Positions 1 through 5,103 of a stretch of 7,118 bases of DNA are shown here, in pieces. The DNA is from an uncultured Acholeplasmataceae bacterium (GTDB taxonomy: Bacteria > Bacillota_I > Bacilli_A > Acholeplasmatales > Acholeplasmataceae). Location of the stretch: contig CALKAH010000127.1 in NCBI GenBank assembly GCA_937983315.1, forward strand, positions 1 to 7,118, in the 5' to 3' direction. Both the position numbers and the translations under genes were made by a program. Under the pieces are notes generated by a model. That model was not told the origin of the DNA. It made no database searches and saw only the letters and a list, made by a program, of their open reading frames with translations. Positions within the stretch are counted from its first letter, which is position 1, and the number at the start of each line of letters is the position of its first letter.

Positions 1-1
1 T

Positions 2-505
2 GTGTTGTTTAGTGGTGAGCATGTAACGACTGAAATCGGAATATATGGTAAGGATTTCCGGTTGGCGATTCATCCCGATGCGAACTCTATTGAAATTGAT
101 AATATCTACCTAGAAAACCATGATGCAATTCAAATCTATATTAATGAGATCGATCAAGCTTTATGTACGAAACATTTGGATTATAATATCTTTAATATAT
201 TTGAGATTTTTGGTTATTCAAATGGTGTATTCCGTTTTAGACTAAGCGACTATAATGTCGATATCATTTCGATTGATTTTGAAGTCCGCACAATAGAAAA
301 TGGAACACCCATCTTGGAATATACTTTGACTGAGTTTCCTGATGTATATGATATTACTCAATTTCAAAGTCTCGAAGTAGATGAAGTACCGAGCAGTTTT
401 GATGGATATACATATATTCATTATGTGGTTACATATCGTGGCTTATCAGGCATTGAAACATATGAAGGCAGCAATTCACATTACACTGGACCAATTTGGA
501 AATAG
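2..505 (+). CDS. Hypothetical protein, C-terminal part (5' partial)
   Basis: The reading frame is open to the left edge of the window and ends at TAG 503-505, giving about 167 visible residues. A GTG at position 2 could be read as a start, but no upstream sequence is available to show a ribosome binding site, so I treat the gene as 5'-truncated by the window. The protein is acidic and rich in Ile, Tyr, Asp and Glu in short alternating stretches, which suggests beta structure such as the C-terminal domain of a secreted or surface protein. No catalytic motif, membrane segment or family signature is visible, and I do not recognise it. A short hairpin with a T run at 656-691 is the only terminator-like element downstream. 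That the frame is coding rests on its length and even codon use; function is unknown. Confidence 0.7.
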   Translation: MLFSGEHVTTEIGIYGKDFRLAIHPDANSIEIDNIYLENHDAIQIYINEIDQALCTKHLDYNIFNIFEIFGYSNGVFRFRLSDYNVDIISIDFEVRTIENGTPILEYTLTEFPDVYDITQFQSLEVDEVPSSFDGYTYIHYVVTYRGLSGIETYEGSNSHYTGPIWK

Positions 506-1144
506 ATTTTAAAGAAATGACCCAAATGAATCTTTTCTGTTGATGTGTGAATTAATACAGTATTAAAAATATAGAAAAAGCTCATCCTATTTAATGTGTA
601 CCCTTTTTCAAGGACTAACTTAAAAAGGACTTTAATCTTTAAATAAAGCATTTTTAGATGGTTGTTTAGTTCTTGAGCGATCATCTTTTTTATTGTTTTT
701 TATCTCTAATCACTTTTGAAAACGGACTGAATTGACATGCTTGATCTATAATTATTTTCAAGTTCTTTGGATAATTCTTAAACTCGAGACTCAACATTGA
801 CATCAAATTTAAGTCGGGAAGTACCATTTGGAACAAGGATTATATGTACCGTTACCTTAATATCTTCATAGTATGTCTTACTTGATACTAATAAGTATTC
901 GAGTGAGCTTGCAAAATATGTATTATAACTCATTGAAATTGATCGGCCTATCTATACCTTATTGGAGAAATAATCTACCGACATTTGCGGTTTCTATGCA
1001 AGAAGTGTGGAAGAATAGAAATAAGTGATTTGTATCAAAAGTTATGGTGGCCATATACAACGAAAATAAGACAGCGTTTTTCAGGCTGTGGTCACCAAAA
1101 AATGCCGTGTAAAAATAGGATTTATGCTAGTAATTTCAGGTTCA
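506..1144. other. Gene-poor region with decayed sequence
   Basis: I see no convincing gene here. Promoter-like words occur (TTGACA at 732-737 and TATAAT at 747-752), but they are only 9 bp apart and cannot form one promoter. Two weak hairpins are present: a 7-bp GAAAAAG/CTTTTTC pair (574-580 with 603-609), and an AGATGG/TCATCT pair (656-661 with 681-686) followed by six T, which could end transcription of the first gene. From about 943 a stop-free, Cys-containing frame begins; it is listed separately as a possible gene fragment. The overall look is of degraded accessory DNA. Confidence 0.5.
656..691 (+). terminator. Weak terminator-like hairpin after the first gene
   Basis: AGATGG at 656-661 pairs with TCATCT at 681-686 (five Watson-Crick pairs and one G-T) across a 19-nt loop. 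A T run follows at 686-691. The stem is short and the loop long, so this is only a candidate. It is the only element between the first gene and the first repeat that could end that transcript. Confidence 0.25.
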
Positions 1145-1161
1145 CTCGGCAAAAATTGTGA
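943..1161 (+). pseudogene. Possible remnant of a zinc-ribbon-like protein
   Basis: The frame starting at 943, just after a TGA, stays open for about 72 codons to TGA 1159-1161. It has no ATG until codon 52 or so and no ribosome binding site. Its translation contains CKKCG, then about 30 residues, then GCGHQKMPCK: two pairs of potential metal ligands in a zinc-ribbon-like order, with a WWP between them. That is more patterned than random AT-rich sequence usually is, so a 5'-truncated gene remnant is plausible. I do not recognise the family. The frame ends inside repeat R1, consistent with disruption when the repeat or an insertion arrived. Chance remains a serious alternative. Confidence 0.25.
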
Positions 1162-1223
1162 ACCAATACGGGTCACCATCCTTTCCCGAGTAGTCATTCT
1201 CATAAATGAGAATGGCTTTTTTT
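1145..1223 (+). repeat. Repeat copy R1: tRNA 3'-end-like sequence plus terminator
   Basis: This is the first of three related copies in the window. CTCGGC at 1145 leads into GTGAACC, then TACGGGTCACCA at 1167-1178, then a terminator hairpin. The left part aligns with R3 (4982-5014) over about 33 nt, and TACGGGTCACCA is identical to R2 (3163-3174). A small stem ATTG/CAAT (1155-1158 with 1164-1167) sits directly before ACGGGTCACCA, where a tRNA T-arm would be. From memory, ACGGGTCACCA matches the acceptor strand, discriminator and CCA of Firmicutes tRNA-Glu. The rest of a tRNA is not present, so this is a fragment. I read it as a remnant attachment site. Confidence 0.55.
1195..1223 (+). terminator. 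Rho-independent terminator within repeat R1
   Basis: CATTCTCA (1195-1202) pairs perfectly with TGAGAATG (1207-1214) around the loop TAAA, giving an 8-bp stem. After GC comes a run of seven T (1217-1223). No gene directly precedes it; it comes 17 nt after the tRNA-like ACCA end. Terminator hairpins also follow R2 and R3 at comparable distances, as expected if each copy carries a tRNA gene's own terminator. Confidence 0.75.
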
Positions 1224-1477
1224 GTCTTTGTTAGGCTGACAAGTCGATGAGATATCAAGCTGAAAATGTCGCATTATTAGTCGCTAATCTCGCTAAGGAT
1301 CACGATATTTTCGCTACCTTTTTAGCCATTTAGGGTCTACACTCCTGTTTTCATAAAACTTATGTACAAGTAAGCAAGACTACAACATGCAAAAAGAAAT
1401 CGATAAAGAGATTCAAAAGAGTGTTAAAAATAGCAACTTACGCCAAGATAAATTTTGGGGTAACTCTTGTTTTTGGC
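1224..1477. other. Non-coding stretch between R1 and the first cassette
   Basis: No supported gene. Two short frames start with ATG: 1247 (28 codons, containing three TCGCTA repeats) and 1387-1518 (43 residues, ending RGMGGKRGKIQLH). Neither has a recognisable Shine-Dalgarno site. The second has plausible codon use and overlaps the iterons and promoter region, so it may be a broken gene tail or a leader peptide; I cannot decide. Confidence 0.35.
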
Positions 1478-1504
1478 GTGGTATGGGTGGTAAACGTGGT
1501 AAAA
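1478..1504 (+). repeat. Three 9-bp tandem iterons (GTGGTA core) at a promoter
   Basis: GTGGTATGG (1478-1486), GTGGTAAAC (1487-1495) and GTGGTAAAA (1496-1504) lie head to tail and share GTGGTA exactly, with 9-bp periodicity. The last unit overlaps the extended -10 box TGGTAAAAT at 1497-1505. Direct iterons on a -10 element suggest a binding site for a regulator. GTGGT is also the half-site of the dyad in the mntA promoter (4081-4097). An alternative is that the repeat reflects Gly/Lys/Arg codons of the small frame 1387-1518. Confidence 0.45.
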
Positions 1505-1505
1505 T
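1497..1505 (+). promoter_or_regulatory. Candidate extended -10 promoter for the nuclease cassette
   Basis: TGGTAAAAT is an extended -10 (TG, one base, TAAAAT; five of six to TATAAT). It is the same word as the -10 of the mntA promoter at 4094-4102. No good -35 lies 16-18 bp upstream. It would give a leader of about 50 nt before the ATG at 1561. A perfect TTGACA at 1515-1520 is an alternative -35, but only a weak -10 (CATATT at 1541-1546, spacing 20) follows it. Confidence 0.4.
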
Positions 1506-1560
1506 ACAATTACATTGACAATAAGAAACTAAAAATACATCATATTTTAAGGGAGGAAAA

Positions 1561-2052
1561 ATGGATCATAATTTTCAAGATTTTGTGGACATACTCAAAG
1601 TATTATTGCCTATTTATAAAAACGACCAAAACAAAGGGTATATTAAAGAAATTATCGTAAGAACATTACGCATGGTAGAATCCATATTACCTATGGACGT
1701 TTCCAAAAAAGCACAAGAAATTGCAGATTCTATGGGCATAGGTTCATTATATCAATATGGATGGCTTAAACAAAATAAGAAGAATGGTATGAAAGATTAT
1801 GATCGTTCTATTTTCCATTGGGAACATTACGTTCCAATTCAGCAACAACTAAACGAATTGCTTGAATTGAATGAGATCAATGATGATACCATATATAAAG
1901 TAATTAGAAAAGGAAAAATCTGTTGGATTCTAAAGAAAGAAAATGAAGTGCTAGACAAAATAGCAAAGTCTAATCGCCCTAATCCTGAAGAAGCTTATCA
2001 AAAAGCAGGTATTATCTTGCTTGGTGAAAAACATATGAACAGAGAAAATTAA
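1561..2052 (+). CDS. Hypothetical protein, first gene of the nuclease cassette
   Basis: This 163-residue soluble protein starts at ATG 1561 behind a strong Shine-Dalgarno GGGAGG (1551-1556, 4-nt spacing). No signal peptide or membrane segment is visible. The N-terminal third is amphipathic and probably helical (about residues 5-45). A central segment around residues 85-100 carries FHWEHYVPI, with H86, E88, H89 and P92. The C-terminal half contains KICWILKKENEVLDK (119-133) and a basic, proline-containing stretch. The H-x-E-H-x-x-P pattern slightly recalls HNH-type centres, but no complete HNH motif is present and I do not assign a nuclease. It lies 136 nt upstream of a PD-(D/E)XK nuclease on the same strand, both between repeats R1 and R2, so a shared role is likely: specificity subunit, accessory factor or immunity protein. 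No methyltransferase motifs (DPPY, FxGxG) are present. Real gene: confident; function: unknown. Confidence 0.85.
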   Translation: MDHNFQDFVDILKVLLPIYKNDQNKGYIKEIIVRTLRMVESILPMDVSKKAQEIADSMGIGSLYQYGWLKQNKKNGMKDYDRSIFHWEHYVPIQQQLNELLELNEINDDTIYKVIRKGKICWILKKENEVLDKIAKSNRPNPEEAYQKAGIILLGEKHMNREN

Positions 2053-2147
2053 AGACATTTCAGTAAGTATGTTTCAAGATTGACGGGTGTATAATTAGGG
2101 CACAACATGGTTAAGTTAAATGAATTTGTAGAAAATTAAAGATATTT
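2043..2147 (+). repeat. Short direct repeat at the end of the first cassette gene and in its spacer
   Basis: AGAAAATTAAAGACATTT (2043-2060) recurs at 2130-2147 with one mismatch (17 of 18). The first copy spans the stop codon of the 163-residue gene. The second spans the stop of a 10-codon frame, ATG 2107 to TAA 2137-2139. Both frames end in Glu-Asn before TAA. This suggests a small local duplication of the gene's tail; the spacer between the copies contains a TATAAT. Confidence 0.4.
2090..2095 (+). promoter_or_regulatory. Candidate -10 box upstream of the nuclease gene
   Basis: A perfect TATAAT lies 93 nt before the nuclease start codon. No good -35 sits 16-18 bp upstream; TTGACG (2080-2085) is far too close. 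The nuclease may be transcribed both from here and by read-through from the preceding gene, since no terminator separates them. Confidence 0.3.
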
Positions 2148-2188
2148 ATTAAAAATGCCTTATCTATGTACAAGAAAGGAAATATAAC

Positions 2189-3112
2189 ATGGCAATTTCA
2201 AGACAAATTCAAACAATAATTAGAGAAAACTTAGAACATTCTTTCAAACAAGTGTGCCCAAATGTGATTTGCATTAATGAGTCCAAGAGTTCTTCTGGAA
2301 TCCGCATACCGTATACGAAAACGCTTGATGAAAATCTCATGATACCCTTGAATGAATCCGGTTTGTTTAATAACTATACCGAAAAGGCAAAAAATGAGAT
2401 GAGAGCGATTACGTCATCATCTACTCTGACATATAATACATTTTGTATAACGAATAAATCAGTAGAGCTTGAGATTGAGGGTACAACATACTTCAAATTC
2501 ATACCAGAGAGTAAACGTCATCCATTGAACTTCAATAAGAAGTCAGAAAAAGGTAAAGCAAATATTGATGCTGAATTAATCAGCAAAAACAAGGTATTGA
2601 TGATCGAAATGAAAATGTTTGAGCCATATTATTTTAATCCATCATCTACTTTAAAACGACTTGAGAAGTATAAGGATGCTAATTTCTACGATAATCGAGT
2701 GTTCACAACCACACAAATAGCTGCTTGGATATCCTTGTTTGAATATTACGAAAAACAGATTAATCTAAAACGTATTACTCAGTTTGATGTTATGCAAATT
2801 CTTAAACACCTGCTTTCGATATTAAATAATCAGACTGATTTTGGTGATAACTGTAAAATAGAGTTGTGGGCTGTAACTTGGCACGCTTCATTAAGCTCGC
2901 TAAATCTAGGTTCTTTAAGGGAAGTTATTATGCGTTACGATGATAAAACAATTCGTCAAACGAATGAAGCGATAGCACACATCAATGATTTTATTAAACA
3001 ACAAGATTATAATAATGTTCGTGTTTACTCAGATGACTATTCAAACTTTATATTGAGAACAAATATCAATAAGTATGGAATGGTAAATAAATATCTCCAA
3101 AGATATATTTGA
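2189..3112 (+). CDS. PD-(D/E)XK nuclease, probable restriction endonuclease
   Basis: This 307-residue soluble protein starts at ATG 2189 behind AAAGGA (2175-2180, 8-nt spacing) and ends in TGA. Residues 125-142 hold the nuclease signature: NID (D127) followed, after a short strand, by IEMKM with E140 and K142, the D...ExK catalytic triad layout on a beta-hairpin. A candidate helix 1 acidic residue lies among E16/E19. Upstream, a SSSTLTYNTF segment (77-86) and, downstream, TTTQIAAW (173-180) resemble the layout of PGN_0703-like restriction endonucleases; that match is from memory and uncertain. The C-terminal part (about 190-307) is mixed helix/strand with no second catalytic motif. Such enzymes cut DNA in the cytoplasm, normally in restriction. 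No cognate methyltransferase lies within the window, which points to a modification-dependent enzyme, a nuclease controlled by the upstream protein, or a non-restriction role. Repeat R2, with its terminator, follows 35 nt after the stop. Confidence 0.75.
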   Translation: MAISRQIQTIIRENLEHSFKQVCPNVICINESKSSSGIRIPYTKTLDENLMIPLNESGLFNNYTEKAKNEMRAITSSSTLTYNTFCITNKSVELEIEGTTYFKFIPESKRHPLNFNKKSEKGKANIDAELISKNKVLMIEMKMFEPYYFNPSSTLKRLEKYKDANFYDNRVFTTTQIAAWISLFEYYEKQINLKRITQFDVMQILKHLLSILNNQTDFGDNCKIELWAVTWHASLSSLNLGSLREVIMRYDDKTIRQTNEAIAHINDFIKQQDYNNVRVYSDDYSNFILRTNINKYGMVNKYLQRYI

Positions 3113-3147
3113 AGAGCAAGTATCTACTGAAAATTCAAGTGTTTTTA

Positions 3148-3219
3148 CGTGGTCGAAACCGCTACGGGTCACCAATATTACTATGAAACGCTCTTCTCAC
3201 CCGTGAGAAGGGCTTTTTT
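3148..3219 (+). repeat. Repeat copy R2: best-preserved tRNA 3'-end-like copy
   Basis: GTGGT (3149-3153) pairs with ACCGC (3158-3162) around the loop CGAA, a shortened T-arm look-alike. After one T comes ACGGGTCACCA (3164-3174), then AATATT, a 15-nt linker, and a terminator hairpin. The CGAAACC stretch recalls the GGTTCGAATCC T-loop of tRNA genes, and the acceptor-like strand ending in ACCA is placed as in a tRNA. The stretch from GTCACCAATATT through AAGGGCTTTT aligns with R3. No D-arm or anticodon arm is found upstream: the preceding sequence is the nuclease gene end, so this is a fragment. It is probably the junction between two inserted cassettes. Confidence 0.6.
3190..3219 (+). terminator. 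Strong rho-independent terminator after the nuclease gene (in R2)
   Basis: GCTCTTCTCA (3190-3199) pairs with TGAGAAGGGC (3204-3213), with one G-T wobble, around a CCCG loop. Six T follow (3214-3219). It ends transcription from the nuclease cassette and insulates it from the next one. The same hairpin in weaker form is found in R3. Confidence 0.85.
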
Positions 3220-3384
3220 CTGGATACTCACGTTTGCTTACATATCTTTTGAAAACCAAAAAGATAGAATAAACAACGAGCCTGATTGTTTTTATAAAAT
3301 GAACTAAAAATCGCGAAAACTTTTTCAAAAATAAACAATATTTGAAATAGATAAAAGATCTCTAGAGTAAGATTTGAGAACAAG

Positions 3385-3413
3385 TTAAAAAGACTAGGTT
3401 ATTTTGATAAAAT
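3385..3413 (+). promoter_or_regulatory. Promoter for the 147-residue membrane protein
   Basis: The -35 is TTAAAA (3385-3390, four of six) and the extended -10 is TGATAAAAT (3405-3413), with a 17-bp spacer. Transcription would start near 3420, giving a leader of under 20 nt that includes GCGAGG (3421-3426). Confidence 0.5.
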
Positions 3414-3437
3414 AATAACAGCGAGGTTACAAATAAA

Positions 3438-3881
3438 ATGAAAAACAACAATAACAAGTTATTCTATGTTCTTTTGTCTTTGGTGATATTGATCACTTTT
3501 TTGATAGGTCTCTTTTTTGATTGGCAGAAAATGTATTATTCACCATTATTGATTGTAGGTGCTGGAGTCATATTAATCAGACTATTTTCATCACAGTTAG
3601 AAATGTCTGTTGGAAATCGAAATTCAACATTTATCTTGTTTTCTTTATTAAATTTCATTGTTAATTCTGTGGTATCTTTTTTCGGTACTAGTGGTGGTAT
3701 GCAGGGTATGATGATTGTGTTGCCTGTCTTAATTATTATAGGCATAATATATGTAAAACTTAAAGAACGTTTTTCTAACAAAGCATTAGATATGATTAGT
3801 CATATTTTTATTGTCATCTGTTTTATGTTTGCAACACTAATTATTATTGGTGCAATGAATCTTGCTAGTATGGGAGTATAG
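3438..3881 (+). CDS. Small multi-spanning membrane protein
   Basis: The protein has 147 residues, starting at ATG 3438. GCGAGG (3421-3426) is a somewhat distant Shine-Dalgarno, with an 11-nt gap. Hydrophobic segments lie at about 8-28, 34-50, 64-83, 90-106 and 118-140, so four or five membrane helices are likely. The N-terminus is short and hydrophilic (KNNNNK), and a basic loop (KLKERFSNK, 107-115) probably faces the cytoplasm. No transporter, enzyme or receptor motif is visible and I do not recognise the family. It has its own promoter and lies between repeat R2 and the mntA-hepT promoter, so it belongs to the second inserted segment but is a separate transcription unit. No typical terminator follows it. 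Small membrane proteins do occur as effectors in phage-defence systems, but nothing in this sequence shows that role. Confidence 0.8.
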   Translation: MKNNNNKLFYVLLSLVILITFLIGLFFDWQKMYYSPLLIVGAGVILIRLFSSQLEMSVGNRNSTFILFSLLNFIVNSVVSFFGTSGGMQGMMIVLPVLIIIGIIYVKLKERFSNKALDMISHIFIVICFMFATLIIIGAMNLASMGV

Positions 3882-3892
3882 GTAATAAACAA

Positions 3893-3906
3893 AGAAGTGC
3901 ACTTCT
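3893..3906. promoter_or_regulatory. 14-bp perfect palindrome after the membrane protein gene
   Basis: AGAAGTGCACTTCT is a perfect palindrome starting 11 nt after the TAG stop. There is no T run on the plus side, so it is not a typical terminator. It could be a weak hairpin end for the transcript or a dimeric protein-binding site. Confidence 0.3.
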
Positions 3907-4073
3907 ATACAAAATAATGATTGCTTACAAACAATATTTTTCCACAGAAAGTATTTGAATTTAGCGTTATTTTCCAAATCATAACGAACGCGATGCAGTA
4001 TGAATTTTGAAAGCTAACAGGAAATCATTAATTTTCCAGGGGGAACATTGACCGATTTCATGTAGTAGCACAC

Positions 4074-4102
4074 TTGATAAACCACCCAATGAGTGGTAAA
4101 AT
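4074..4102 (+). promoter_or_regulatory. Promoter of the mntA-hepT operon
   Basis: The -35 is TTGATA (4074-4079, five of six), the spacer is exactly 17 bp, and the -10 is the extended TGGTAAAAT (4094-4102). This is the best promoter in the window. Transcription would begin near 4109, at or just before the Shine-Dalgarno GAGGTG (4109-4114), leaving a very short leader. Confidence 0.7.
4081..4097. promoter_or_regulatory. Operator-like dyad in the mntA promoter
   Basis: ACCACCCAATGAGTGGT is a 17-bp near-palindrome with outer arms ACCAC and GTGGT, inner CA/TG symmetry and one mismatched pair in each half. It fills the spacer between -35 and -10 and touches the -10 box, so a bound repressor would block RNA polymerase. 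The first gene of the operon encodes an Xre-type helix-turn-helix, so autoregulation is the natural reading. This is inference from position and symmetry. Confidence 0.55.
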
Positions 4103-4121
4103 ATTGTTGAGGTGATTTAGC

Positions 4122-4613
4122 ATGGATATGATCATAAAAGAAGCTAGAGCAGAATACGGATTAACCCAAAAGGAGTTAAGTGAAATTACAGATATACCAC
4201 TAAGAACCATTGAGAATTGGGAAAGTGGAAAACGAACACCGAGCCCTTGGGTAGAAAAAATGGTATATAGTTATCTAAAACAATATCCAAAAAATCAGTA
4301 TGGAATCATTACTGAAAAAAAAGGTATCTACGAAGTTAATCAAATTAGAGAGGCCTTATTACCACTGACCTTTAAGTATGATATCAAACGATTTATATTA
4401 TATGGGTCATACGCTAAAGGGAAACAAGAACCTCAAAGTGATATTGATCTGGTTGTTGATGGAAATATGAAAGGTATCAAGTTTTTTGGTTTGCTTGAAG
4501 ATTTAAACAACACCTTTGTTAAATCTGTTGATTTGATTCATCTTTCACAAATTAATACAAATTCTGAAATCTATGAAAGCATCATGAAGGGTATCGTGCT
4601 ATATGAACGATAG
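4122..4613 (+). CDS. mntA: Xre-MntA antitoxin: HTH plus minimal nucleotidyltransferase
   Basis: This 163-residue protein starts at ATG 4122 behind GAGGTG (4109-4114). Residues 4-45 form an Xre/Cro-type helix-turn-helix (LTQKELSEITDIPLRTIENWESGKRTPS, split here as 14-27 and 28-41). Residues 72-163 form a minimal nucleotidyltransferase domain: GSYAKG at 95-100, then SDID at 106-109 (metal ligands D107 and D109), and a third acidic residue D137 in VDLI, the full GSx10DxD layout. In the MntA family this domain transfers AMP from ATP to a tyrosine in the HEPN toxin and so neutralises it. The gene overlaps hepT by 11 nt, the usual tight coupling of this pair. The fused DNA-binding domain gives a direct route to autoregulation at the dyad in its promoter. 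All catalytic residues are present, so it looks functional. Confidence 0.92.
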   Translation: MDMIIKEARAEYGLTQKELSEITDIPLRTIENWESGKRTPSPWVEKMVYSYLKQYPKNQYGIITEKKGIYEVNQIREALLPLTFKYDIKRFILYGSYAKGKQEPQSDIDLVVDGNMKGIKFFGLLEDLNNTFVKSVDLIHLSQINTNSEIYESIMKGIVLYER

Positions 4614-4959
4614 AGACATTAAGGGTATATCAAGAATTATTGTACATATCGAAAATATTGTAGAATACATGAAGCCAATTATCTCACTAGACGATTTTAA
4701 TCAAAATCAACTTATAGTCGATGCAGTGGTATTCAACTTATCTCAAATAGGAGAAATATCAAAGTTTAGAGTATCATCCAGCATTAAAGAAATGAGTAAT
4801 TATATTCCGTGGCATGAAATGTATGGTTTTAGAAATCGTATCATTCATGATTATGATCAAATCAATATGAGTGTTGTTTATGACACCGTTAAAGAAGATT
4901 TACCTATTCTACTGAAACAATTAATTGATTTGAAAGTTCAAGTGATTAATCGTAAATAA
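4603..4959 (+). CDS. hepT: HepT toxin, HEPN-domain ribonuclease
   Basis: The 118-residue, all-helical protein starts at ATG 4603 inside the end of mntA (11-nt overlap); AAGGG at 4587-4591 may serve as ribosome binding site. Residues 77-84 read RNRIIHDY, the R-x4-H-x-Y motif of HepT toxins. R77 and H82 form the RNase centre of the HEPN dimer, and Y84 is the residue position AMPylated by MntA in characterised pairs. The preceding WHEMYGF (70-76) and the following helix match the family layout, and the length is typical. When free, HepT-type toxins cleave RNA (tRNA in characterised cases) and stop growth; the pair is thought to act in plasmid or island maintenance and phage defence. The operon ends before repeat R3, whose hairpin probably acts as terminator. 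The gene appears intact. Confidence 0.92.
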   Translation: MNDRDIKGISRIIVHIENIVEYMKPIISLDDFNQNQLIVDAVVFNLSQIGEISKFRVSSSIKEMSNYIPWHEMYGFRNRIIHDYDQINMSVVYDTVKEDLPILLKQLIDLKVQVINRK

Positions 4960-4981
4960 GGTAACTAACTAAAATTTTTTT

Positions 4982-5058
4982 CTCGGGAAAATCGTGAACC
5001 TACACGAGTCACCAATATTTTTATGTTATGCTCATCTCACTACGTGGGAAGGGCTTTT
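4982..5058 (+). repeat. Repeat copy R3: most diverged tRNA 3'-end-like copy
   Basis: The left part (CTCGGGAAAAT, GTGAACC) matches R1. The core is ACGAGTCACCA (5004-5014), with one change from R1 and R2. The right part, from GTCACCAATATT to AAGGGCTTTT, matches R2. TCGTG (4992-4996) pairs with CACGA (5003-5007) around a 6-nt loop where a T-arm would sit, overlapping the acceptor-like strand. The core substitution and weakened terminator stem make it the most decayed copy, as expected for the oldest att remnant at the chromosome side. Everything to its right looks like ordinary chromosomal genes. Confidence 0.55.
5030..5058 (+). terminator. Terminator after mntA-hepT (in R3)
   Basis: GCTC (5030-5033) pairs with GGGC (5051-5054, with one G-T). 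After an A-A mismatch, TCTCAC (5035-5040) pairs with GTGGGA (5044-5049, with one G-T) around the loop TAC. Only four T follow. It has the same design as the R2 terminator but with mismatches and wobbles, so it is probably weaker. Confidence 0.6.
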
Positions 5059-5103
5059 ATTTATCCGCATAAAATCAAACAGAACACAATTGATTGTCAA
5101 AGC

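Larger units (their letters stand above)
3113..3437. other. Spacer between cassettes, containing repeat R2 and a promoter
   Basis: No gene is visible. From left to right it contains R2 with its terminator (about 3148-3219), an AT-rich stretch with an 8-bp inverted repeat (TATCTTTT 3243-3250 with AAAAGATA 3259-3266) of unclear meaning, and the promoter of the membrane protein gene at 3385-3413. Confidence 0.6.

Noticed and set aside
481..684. Minus-strand frame of 67 codons after the first gene
   Set aside because: It has no ribosome binding site, low-complexity hydrophobic codons, and overlaps the end of a better-supported plus-strand gene.
732..752. TTGACA and TATAAT close together as a promoter
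   Set aside because: The spacer is only 9 bp, too short for RNA polymerase, and no gene follows.
1090..1097. GGTCACCA as a fourth tRNA-like repeat copy
   Set aside because: Only 8 nt match; no T-arm-like hairpin or terminator accompanies it, and it falls within the Cys-rich frame, where it is explained by codons.
1387..1518. Small ORF of 43 residues ending RGMGGKRGKIQLH
   Set aside because: There is no Shine-Dalgarno site and it overlaps the iterons and -10 box. The codon use is plausible, but nothing decides in its favour.
1421..1660. Plus-strand frame overlapping the start of the 163-residue gene
   Set aside because: It lacks a ribosome binding site and overlaps a gene that has a strong one in another frame.
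1145..5058. CRISPR array or integron attC array as an explanation of the three repeats
   Set aside because: The copies are 1.8-2 kb apart and enclose whole genes, so they are not CRISPR. They lack attC-type paired sites, no integron integrase is seen, and the ACCA end plus terminator fits a tRNA end better.
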